NCBI GenBank assembly: GCA_964461295.1
Contig: CAYWTX010000312.1
Span: forward strand, 1-10,129
Length of the DNA stretch: 10,129 nt
Direction: 5' to 3'
Source of the DNA: CAYWTX01 sp964461295
GTDB taxonomy: Bacteria > Planctomycetota > Phycisphaerae > SM23-33
Under the pieces are notes generated by a model. The model saw only the letters and a program-made list of their open reading frames with translations. It was not told where the DNA came from and ran no database searches. Positions within the stretch are counted from its first letter, which is position 1, and the number at the start of each line of letters is the position of its first letter. A program made the position numbers and the translations under genes. This document shows, piece after piece, positions 4,196 to 10,129 of the stretch.

Positions 4196-6415
4196 CTATT
4201 TCTCTTTCACCACCTCCGCCTTGGCATCTTCGCTCGCCCGCGCCTGCTCGGGCTTGCCCCGCTTCTGCGCCAGCATCCATTTGTACAGTTCCTCGTTGTC
4301 GTACGCCGCGTCCCACGAGTTGTGCCCCACGCCCGCGTACGCCGTGAACTTCACCCGCCCACTGATCTTCCTCAACGCGTCGAACATCTTCTCGCTGCGC
4401 CCGAACGGCACGGCCGCATCCTTGTCACCGTGGAAGATCCAGATCGGCACGTCCTTCATCCGCGCGGCGTCGGCCGGGTCGCCCCCGCCGCAGATCGGCG
4501 CCGCGGCTGCGATGCGCTCCGGGCACGCCGCCAGCATCTCCCACGTGCCGTAGCCGCCCATGCTCAGCCCGGTCACGTACACGCGATCGGGATCGACGCG
4601 GTACTTCGCCATCGCCTCGTCCAGCAGGTCCGCCAGTTCGACCGGCTTCCACCACTCGTTCCGCGGGCACACCGGCGCGACCAGCACGAACGGGAAATCC
4701 TTCCGCGTCTGCACGATCTTCGGCGGGCCGTTCTTCTTCACCGACTCCACGCTGTCGCTCCGCTCGCCCGCCCCGTGCAAGAACAGCATCAGCGGCCACT
4801 TCTTGTCCTTGTCCGCGTCGTACCCCGCCGGCGTGAACGCCAGGTACTTGTGCCGCACCAGCCCCAGCTTCCGCCGAAGCGGCAACCACCACCGCTGGTC
4901 CGTCGCCCACGGCCCCGTGCGGCCGGTGGCCTTGCCCGCGCCCGGGCGCGTCTCCGCCAGCCACGCCAGCAGCACCCCCGCGCCGCGGTCGCGCAGGAAG
5001 TTCGCCGCCACCCCTTCCCTCGCGAAGTCCGCCAGCGCGTCGGCCTGCTCGCCCGCGACGGCTGGGTCGATCCCCAGTTCCTCCGGCAGTTTCACCGCCC
5101 CGACCGATAGCCCGCCGCGCCACCAGTCGAGGTTCTTCGGCACGCGATAGAGCGTGAGCAGCCACTGCTTGCTCAGCCCGCCCTGGCTGGCCAGTTCCGC
5201 CAAGGCCCCGTACCGCCCCGGCCGCTCGGGCGCCGCCGCCACGCTGTAGTTCGCGTCGTAGTACGTCGTCTTGAGCTTGTACGGCCCCAGCACGTCCTCC
5301 ATCAGCGACGGCTGCTCAAAGTCGATCGCCGGCCATCTCTTGCCCGCGAAGACCGTCGGCGCCGCCAAGGGTGCGGTGTCGAGCGCCTTTTGCCGCAGCC
5401 AGTTCAGCCCGCGAAGGTCCAACTTGATCGGCGCATTGCCCTCCACCCGCACGTACAGCGCGCCAAACTCGCCCGGCGGCGGCGGAACCGGCAGAACGAA
5501 CTCCGCTGCCGAGCGAGCGGTCATCTCCTTCGACGCCGTCAGCGCCGAATCGCCCAGCACCCGCGGCCTGGCGATCTCCGTCACGCCGGCGCCGGTCGCC
5601 TCCAGCGGCGATTCCAGCAACTGCACCTTCTTGCCCGCCCACGAGCCCAGCGCCGTCACGTCCACCTTCAGCCGGCGCATCCGTTCGTAGTCGCCTTTCG
5701 CGACGGCCCCCACCGCCGGGCTGGGCGCCTTCGCCAGCCGCACCGCGTACATGCTCCTGGTCTCACTGCTGGCCCATCCGCCGGGATACCAGATCTGCTG
5801 CGCGCGGGCCTCGCCCTTCTCGTCGATGTCGTTCACGAACAGCGAGAACGCCGCCGTCGCACCCTCCTTCGCCTCCACGCCCAGGTTCGACCACGGCAGC
5901 AGGCATTCGACCACGTACCCATCCGCCGTGCGGGCCGACGCCAACTCCACCGTCAGCGGCACGCCGCGCGCCGCCGGCGGACGACGCTCGAAGAACTTGT
6001 GCCCAGGCTTGCACGCCCTGCTCTCCAGCCCAGGCCGAACGCCCAGGTGCACGTGCATGGGCGAACCGAGCCCCGCGGCTGCGCAAATCTCAAGCGAGTC
6101 CCCGCTGGGGATCGCGTTGGGGTCCTCGACGACCTTGTCGTCCCGCACGCTCAGCAGCAGCAGCAGGCCCTTCTCGCACCAGCCGAGCCGGAATCGCCCG
6201 TCCAGGTCCGCCGTCGGCAGCGAGCGGTCGCGGCTGGTCATGATCTCCACGCGGAAGCCGCGATCGGCCCAGTCGGCCTCGCTGCCGTCAATGGCCATGC
6301 CGTCCAGCTTGGGGATGTCGTACACGGGTTCCCGCGGCGGCTCAGCCGCGGCGGCCACGCCCGCCATGCCCAGCACGCACAGAACCCCAAACGCCCTTGC
6401 CGAGGAGTTGTTCAT
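4196..6415 (-). CDS. Secreted CBM9-like / alpha-beta hydrolase esterase
   Basis: A 739-residue, probably exported multidomain esterase. Residues 1-25 are a signal peptide ending AGVAAAA. About 30-228 look like a CBM9-type domain (LDGMAIDGSEADWAD; SGDSLEICAA; YVVECLLPWSNLG), which in relatives binds carbohydrate. About 345-515 form a middle region (WPAIDFEQPSLMEDVLGPYK, RPGRYGAL) that I recall from other planctomycete hydrolases but cannot name. About 525-720 are an alpha/beta-hydrolase of the predicted-esterase (COG4099-like) type: FLHGAG (545-550, oxyanion hole), the nucleophile Ser618 in GLSMGGYG, Asp666 in HGDKDAAVP, and His698 in GVGHNSWD. The likely role is removing acetyl or feruloyl groups from a polysaccharide. 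The ATG at 6415 is preferred over 6514 because it opens the signal peptide and has AAGGGAAG upstream. It lies 31 bp downstream of the beta-helix gene, so the two are probably one operon. The TAG stop reads into an ATAGGCA heptamer-like unit. Confidence 0.88.
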   Translation of the reverse strand: MNNSSARAFGVLCVLGMAGVAAAAEPPREPVYDIPKLDGMAIDGSEADWADRGFRVEIMTSRDRSLPTADLDGRFRLGWCEKGLLLLLSVRDDKVVEDPNAIPSGDSLEICAAAGLGSPMHVHLGVRPGLESRACKPGHKFFERRPPAARGVPLTVELASARTADGYVVECLLPWSNLGVEAKEGATAAFSLFVNDIDEKGEARAQQIWYPGGWASSETRSMYAVRLAKAPSPAVGAVAKGDYERMRRLKVDVTALGSWAGKKVQLLESPLEATGAGVTEIARPRVLGDSALTASKEMTARSAAEFVLPVPPPPGEFGALYVRVEGNAPIKLDLRGLNWLRQKALDTAPLAAPTVFAGKRWPAIDFEQPSLMEDVLGPYKLKTTYYDANYSVAAAPERPGRYGALAELASQGGLSKQWLLTLYRVPKNLDWWRGGLSVGAVKLPEELGIDPAVAGEQADALADFAREGVAANFLRDRGAGVLLAWLAETRPGAGKATGRTGPWATDQRWWLPLRRKLGLVRHKYLAFTPAGYDADKDKKWPLMLFLHGAGERSDSVESVKKNGPPKIVQTRKDFPFVLVAPVCPRNEWWKPVELADLLDEAMAKYRVDPDRVYVTGLSMGGYGTWEMLAACPERIAAAAPICGGGDPADAARMKDVPIWIFHGDKDAAVPFGRSEKMFDALRKISGRVKFTAYAGVGHNSWDAAYDNEELYKWMLAQKRGKPEQARASEDAKAEVVKEK

Positions 6416-6446
6416 GTTCTTCCCTTCTTCAGGAGGGCTGGCCACT

Positions 6447-8258
6447 TCAGCGACCGGCTCCCTTCGGCCCCACGCGAGCCTTCGCCTTCTCCACCACACC
6501 CTCCGGCGCGGCATCCGTCACGGTGTTCTCTTCCTGCTTGATGTTCTTCGCATCCGTAACGTTATACATGACGTGCGGCACGCCTTTGCCGCACACCAGC
6601 ACGTTCCTCCGCACGAGGTTCTCGAACGCCTTGTGGAACCGCAGGGGGCTGCGGTCCACATTGTAGATCACGTTGTCCTCGATCACCAGTTCGCTCGTCC
6701 CCTCGTCCAGGAACATGCCGTTGCTCTCGGCTCGCCCCGCGTTGACCGGCACGTCGTGGATCAGGTTGCCCCGCAGCACCGTGCCCGGCTGGCGGCCCAG
6801 CGTGTAGATCCCGCCGCCGTCGCTGAGCGTCCGCATCACGTGGTGGATGTGGTTGTACTCGACAACGTTCTCGCGGCACGGCGTGGGGTCCCCATTCCAC
6901 TGCCACCCCACCGAAACCCCCGTGTACGGCAGATCGCGAATCTCGTTGTGCGCGATGCGTGTCTTGTCCGTGATGCCCACCCACACGCCCACGGCCCCGA
7001 AATACCTCGCCCCGCACCGCTCCACCACGCTGCCCTCCAGCGTGTTCCCCACGGCCGTGGAATCCTTGGCCCCCGCGCCGAACATCACGCCGTTGCCGCC
7101 CACGTCGGCCACGCGGCACCCGACCACGGCGCAGCTGCGGCACCCGCGCCCAAACCAGATCCCCGACCCGCCCACGTGCTCGACGCCGCCGCCCTCGAAG
7201 CGGCAGTTCTCGGCGAACTCGGCCTCCACCGCGGCCGGCGCGGGCGTCCGCATGTTCATCCCCGGCCCCGCCGGCCCGGAAGCGTGCCAGCACGCCTGCC
7301 CGCCGGCATACCGCCCCGCCGCCGGCGTGTACGTGCAGTGCCCGACCGACACGCCGCGGATATGCACGTTCCGCACCGGCTTGCCCGCCCGCCCGCCAAG
7401 CACGATCAGCGGTCCCTCCACCAGCGGCGCCACAGCCTGCACGTCCGCCAGCTTCTCGCCCGCCAGCGGGCGGTACCGCAGCACGCCCGTCCCGGCGTCC
7501 AGGTGCCATTCGCCCGGCGCATCCAGGAACTCGGCCGCGTTCTCCAGGAAGTACCGCGGGTGCGGCTCGAAGCCGCCAATCAGCCAGTGCGACTTGTCCG
7601 AACACCCGATCGCCTGGGCGACCGTGATTGTCGAGTTCGCCTCGTCCACCGCCTTGACCGGCACGCGGCTGATCTCCCAGTCGTGCAGATAGACGACCTC
7701 CACGTTGGCCACATCCGCCCACGCCGTCGCGTCGCCCTTGCGGAACACGAAACTCGTCCGCTTGTCGGGTCCGGCCTTCTCGATGCGGAAGTACCCTTCA
7801 TTGGGGTGCCGCGCCCTCACCGCCCGCCTGCCGTTGACATACAACTCGCTGAACCCCCACTTGCCCGACTTCACCGTCGGGACCTCCACGCTCCACACGC
7901 CGCCGCCGGCGTCCTTCCAGCCTTCGATCGCCCGCCCGCCGCTGATGACGACTTCCGCTCGGTCGGATCCGACCGACCCGACCGATCTGTACGTCGTCCC
8001 GCTGTCGTTGGCGTCCAGCACCAGCGGTTCCGTCAGCCGGTGCGTTCCCGCGTGCAGCACGACCGTCACGGCCTCCTTCAGCCCAGCCGCCACAAGCCTC
8101 CGCGCCTCCGCCCTCGCGCGCGGTATGCTGCCGAAAGGACTCGCCTTCGTCCCGGCATTGGAGTCGCTGCCGCCCGGCGAGACGTGAATCTCCGCCGCCA
8201 TCGCCGTTCCCGCCGCCGCCAGAACCCCGAGCGCCACAGCAACGATGTAATGGGACAT
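6447..8258 (-). CDS. Secreted right-handed beta-helix glycan-active protein (GH141-like)
   Basis: A 603-residue protein with a signal peptide (1-21, cleavage near TAMA-AEIHV) and a right-handed parallel beta-helix. The N-terminal block HVSPGGSDSNAGTKASPF (25-42), VVISGGRAIEGW (103-114) and LYVNGRRAVRARHPNEGYFR (139-158) is the layout I associate with glycoside hydrolase family 141 and related pectate-lyase-fold enzymes. The helix rungs run from about 285 to 560 with N-rich turns (NLIHDV, DNVIYNV). Asp480 in LSDGGGIYTLG and Asp518 in MFLDEG are candidate catalytic acids, by position only. GH141 includes an alpha-L-fucosidase acting on rhamnogalacturonan II and a xylanase; the substrate here cannot be told. 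The ATG at 8258 has an excellent AGGAGAG Shine-Dalgarno and opens the signal peptide. It is the first gene of a probable two-gene operon with the esterase. The region around 91-101 carries a DNA repeat insertion. Confidence 0.87.
   Translation of the reverse strand: MSHYIVAVALGVLAAAGTAMAAEIHVSPGGSDSNAGTKASPFGSIPRARAEARRLVAAGLKEAVTVVLHAGTHRLTEPLVLDANDSGTTYRSVGSVGSDRAEVVISGGRAIEGWKDAGGGVWSVEVPTVKSGKWGFSELYVNGRRAVRARHPNEGYFRIEKAGPDKRTSFVFRKGDATAWADVANVEVVYLHDWEISRVPVKAVDEANSTITVAQAIGCSDKSHWLIGGFEPHPRYFLENAAEFLDAPGEWHLDAGTGVLRYRPLAGEKLADVQAVAPLVEGPLIVLGGRAGKPVRNVHIRGVSVGHCTYTPAAGRYAGGQACWHASGPAGPGMNMRTPAPAAVEAEFAENCRFEGGGVEHVGGSGIWFGRGCRSCAVVGCRVADVGGNGVMFGAGAKDSTAVGNTLEGSVVERCGARYFGAVGVWVGITDKTRIAHNEIRDLPYTGVSVGWQWNGDPTPCRENVVEYNHIHHVMRTLSDGGGIYTLGRQPGTVLRGNLIHDVPVNAGRAESNGMFLDEGTSELVIEDNVIYNVDRSPLRFHKAFENLVRRNVLVCGKGVPHVMYNVTDAKNIKQEENTVTDAAPEGVVEKAKARVGPKGAGR
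7959..7986. repeat. Palindromic GGTCGG-type repeat inside the beta-helix gene
   Basis: A perfect 16-bp palindrome, CGGTCGGATCCGACCG (7960-7975), is followed by a second partial copy, ACCCGACCGAT (7976-7986). In frame it encodes the low-complexity peptide RSVGSVGSDR (91-100), at a place where I would expect a short turn before VVISGG. Confidence 0.7.
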
Positions 8259-8403
8259 TGCTCTCTCCTGGTTGGCACGCCCGATTCGTCCGCCGACGGC
8301 ACCATCGGGTGGAACATCTTCCCGGTTCCCTGGGTCCGATGCAACCCGCGCGACAACCTGCACAAGATGGGCCGGATGCGCAAGCCAGCCCCGGCCGCCG
8401 CGA

Positions 8404-8424
8404 AACCCCGGTGCCGGCACGGGA
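8404..8424. repeat. Palindromic element, copy 1
   Basis: The core GTGCCGGCAC (8411-8420) is a perfect palindrome with partly matching C/G flanks. The 21-bp element is identical to copy 2 at 20 positions; the one difference (G at 8410) spoils the longer dyad here. Confidence 0.85.
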
Positions 8425-8483
8425 CTTATCCAAAAGCTCCCTTCGGACGTGTCCCAAACCCCACCCGTGTTGCGTTTGCCAAG

Positions 8484-8504
8484 AACCCCCGTGCCGGCAC
8501 GGGA
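8484..8504. repeat. Palindromic element, copy 2
   Basis: Contains the perfect 16-bp palindrome CCCGTGCCGGCACGGG (8488-8503). It starts exactly 80 bp after copy 1. It could be an operator for a dimeric repressor of the divergent sugar genes, or one of a dispersed family of intergenic palindromes. Confidence 0.85.
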
Positions 8505-8576
8505 GTCCCGAGCGCCCTTGATGCGTTAGAGGCATCCTCGGACGGACCGCCCGCCGAGCCGCGCCAGCCCCCATCC

Positions 8577-8605
8577 TTGACGCCGGCGCCGGGGATCGTT
8601 GAAAT
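8577..8605 (+). promoter_or_regulatory. Candidate sigma70-type promoter for the GH2 gene
   Basis: TTGACG (8577-8582), a 17-bp spacer, then TGAAAT (8600-8605; four of six matches to TATAAT). Transcription would begin near 8612, leaving about 18 nt before the start codon at 8630 with GGAGAG (8620-8625) as ribosome site. Confidence 0.42.
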
Positions 8606-8629
8606 CTCCCACTTCCAATGGAGAGCACA

Positions 8630-10129
8630 ATGCCAAACGCCCCGACCGTCGTGCCGCCGCTGTGGGAAACACCCGAATGCGTCGGAATCAACCGCCTCGC
8701 CGCCCGCGCCACCTTCTACCACTACGGCGACGAATCCCTCGCCGCCGCCGGCGACCGCACGGCCAGCCCGCTCGTGCGGCTCCTCGACGGCACATGGAAG
8801 TTCCGCCTCCTGCCCAGGGCCGCCCACGACGACGCCCCCCTCGCCGCCGTCGATTGCCCCGACGCCGACTGGGCCGACATCGAGGTCCCCGGCTGCTGGG
8901 ACATGCAGGGCTTCGCCGACAAGCCCATCTACACCAACGTCAAGATGCCGTTCGAGGAACGCCCGCCCCGCGTCCCGGCCGACAACCCCACCGGCTGGTA
9001 CCGCACGCGCTTCACCGTGCCGGCCGACTGGACCCGCCGGCGCATCGTGCTGCACTTCGGCGGCGTCGAAGGCTGCTACTTCGCGTACGTCAACGGCTCG
9101 CTGGTCGGCATGGCCAAGGACGCCCGCACCCCGGCCGAGTACGACGTCACCGCCCTTGCCCGCGCCGGCGAGAACGTCCTGGCCGTCAAGGTCGTCAAGT
9201 GGTCCGACGCCTCGTACATCGAGGACCAGGACCACTGGTGGCACGCGGGCATCGCCCGCGAGGTCATGCTGCTCTCGCTGCCAACCGTACACGTGCACGA
9301 CGTCTTCGCCCAGGGGAGGCTCAACCCCGACAACGCCGGCGCCAGCCTCGCCCTGCGCGTCCGCCTCGGCGACGTCCTCACCACCACCCAGGACTACCGC
9401 ATCCGCGCCCGCCTGCTGGACTCCCGCGGCCGCGACGTCTGGCCCAGCCCGCTCGAGCACACCATCCTGCCCGCCGACTGGCGCGGCGGCTACCACACCG
9501 AAGTGGAACTGGCCGGCGCCGTCGCCCGCGTGAAGCCCTGGTCGGCCGAAACGCCCAACCTGTACCGCGTGATCGTGTCGCTGGTGGACCCGTCCGGCAC
9601 GCTGGTGGACGCCGTGTCGCTGCGCGTGGGCTTCCGCCGCATCGAACTGGGCGACCGCGAGGTGCTCATCAACGGCCGGCGGGTCATGTTCCGCGGCGTC
9701 AACCGCCACGACCACCACCCCGAGAAGGGCCGCACCGTCCCGTACGAGACGATGCTGGCCGACATGCTGCTGATGAAGCGGTACAACGTCAACGCCGTGC
9801 GCACCAGCCACTACCCCAACGATCCCCGCTGGCTGGACCTCTGCGACGAGTACGGCCTGTACGTCATCGACGAGGCCAACGTCGAGTGCCACGACTACCA
9901 GGGCGGCAGCGTGCTGTCGCGCGACGACCGCTGGTCGGCGGCGTACCTCGACCGAGGCAGCCGCATGGTCCTCCGCGACAAGAACCACCCCAGCGTGATC
10001 TTCTGGTCGCTGGGCAACGAAAGCGGCTACGGGCCCCACCACGACGCGATGGCCGGGTGGATCCGAAAGTACGACCCGTCGCGGCTGATGCACTACGAAG
10101 GGTCCAGCAAGCTGTGCTGGCGCGCAATC
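8630..10129 (+). CDS. Beta-galactosidase, glycoside hydrolase family 2 (partial, C-terminus beyond window)
   Basis: The first 500 codons of a LacZ-like enzyme; the frame is open to the last base. It should hydrolyse terminal beta-galactosides with retention. Positions track E. coli LacZ closely: NPTGWYRTRF in the sugar-binding domain, YIEDQDHWW with Asp201 at the E. coli number, MFRGVNRHDHHP (His360 region), RTSHYPN (His394, E. coli 391) and the acid/base Glu464 in WSLGNESGYG (E. coli 461). The nucleophile glutamate lies outside the window. Domains so far are the jelly-roll sugar-binding domain (about 40-220), the immunoglobulin-like domain (about 220-335) and the first half of the TIM barrel. 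The ATG at 8630 is chosen because GGAGAG precedes it by 4 bp; an in-frame ATG at 8618 would add four residues. No signal peptide is seen, so it is probably cytoplasmic. Related GH2 enzymes can act as beta-glucuronidases or mannosidases, but EDQD and HDHHP favour beta-galactosidase. Confidence 0.95.
   Translation, partial: MPNAPTVVPPLWETPECVGINRLAARATFYHYGDESLAAAGDRTASPLVRLLDGTWKFRLLPRAAHDDAPLAAVDCPDADWADIEVPGCWDMQGFADKPIYTNVKMPFEERPPRVPADNPTGWYRTRFTVPADWTRRRIVLHFGGVEGCYFAYVNGSLVGMAKDARTPAEYDVTALARAGENVLAVKVVKWSDASYIEDQDHWWHAGIAREVMLLSLPTVHVHDVFAQGRLNPDNAGASLALRVRLGDVLTTTQDYRIRARLLDSRGRDVWPSPLEHTILPADWRGGYHTEVELAGAVARVKPWSAETPNLYRVIVSLVDPSGTLVDAVSLRVGFRRIELGDREVLINGRRVMFRGVNRHDHHPEKGRTVPYETMLADMLLMKRYNVNAVRTSHYPNDPRWLDLCDEYGLYVIDEANVECHDYQGGSVLSRDDRWSAAYLDRGSRMVLRDKNHPSVIFWSLGNESGYGPHHDAMAGWIRKYDPSRLMHYEGSSKLCWRAI

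Larger units (their letters stand above)
8259..8629. other. Divergent intergenic region between beta-helix and GH2 genes
   Basis: The 371 bp contain no supportable gene and must hold the promoters of both divergent genes. I see a plus-strand promoter candidate (8577-8605), two palindromic elements (8404-8424, 8484-8504), and near the beta-helix start a nested inverted repeat CCCGAT (8280-8285) with ATCGGG (8304-8309) enclosing GTCCGCCGAC. No good -35/-10 pair was recognised for the minus-strand operon. Confidence 0.7.

Noticed and set aside
8404..8504. Transposon ends or attachment sites
   Set aside because: The two copies are direct repeats of a palindrome with no transposase or integrase between or near them, and no target duplication.
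5751..9533. A 1260-residue forward reading frame
   Set aside because: It is antisense to the esterase and beta-helix genes and then runs out of frame through the GH2 gene. Long open antisense frames are expected at this G+C content, and its Arg/His/Pro-rich translation has no recognisable domain.
8426..10093. A 555-residue minus-strand reading frame
   Set aside because: It is the antisense shadow of the GH2 gene, Val/Gly/Ala/Arg-rich with no motif, while the plus strand matches LacZ position by position.
1..10129. Anti-phage defence system, retron, diversity-generating element or toxin-antitoxin pair
   Set aside because: No reverse transcriptase, nuclease, helicase, toxin fold or template/variable repeat pair was seen; every gene fits housekeeping, envelope or glycan use.

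Overview
The window is GC-rich (roughly two thirds G+C, strong G/C preference at third codon positions) and looks like a Planctomycetota chromosome, possibly Phycisphaerae-like. The argument rests on three things: a short basic protein of a type I recall from the Planctomycetes-Verrucomicrobia-Chlamydiae group (2510-2851), a membrane protein of the style common in planctomycetes (2946-3824), and secreted carbohydrate-active proteins with a CBM9-like domain, an alpha/beta-hydrolase and a right-handed beta-helix. This is inference from protein style, not a database match. No rRNA, tRNA, CRISPR array, transposase, integrase or phage gene was seen.

Layout. Bases 1-346 hold no gene. They contain a long array of 7-bp units (TGCCNAT) followed, after a 22-bp spacer, by 12 units of the same heptamer on the opposite strand; this second arm runs into the stop codon of murI. 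All genes from 345 to 8258 are on the minus strand. In transcription order they are: a GH141-like beta-helix protein (8258-6447) and a CBM9-like/esterase protein (6415-4196), 31 bp apart and probably one operon; a long inverted repeat (4034-4170); a single-pass membrane protein with a SPOR-like C-terminal region (3824-2946), with its own TTGACA promoter, a 5' hairpin and an intrinsic terminator; then the small basic protein (2851-2510), a class I aminotransferase (2441-1326) and glutamate racemase MurI (1193-345). On the plus strand, diverging from the beta-helix gene, a GH2 beta-galactosidase begins at 8630 and runs off the window after 500 codons.

How the genes fit together. The beta-helix protein, the esterase and the divergent GH2 enzyme make a small glycan-degradation locus. 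The first two have signal peptides and should act outside the cytoplasm on a substituted plant or algal polysaccharide; the GH2 enzyme has none and probably works on imported oligosaccharides. The other genes are housekeeping: D-glutamate for peptidoglycan (MurI), amino-acid transamination, a basic protein, and a probable envelope protein.

I found no convincing new multi-gene system. The most unusual content is non-coding: at least three heptanucleotide repeat families, several arranged as inverted pairs, four of which begin at or inside the stop codon of the upstream gene. A pair of near-identical palindromic elements spaced exactly 80 bp apart lies between the divergent sugar genes.
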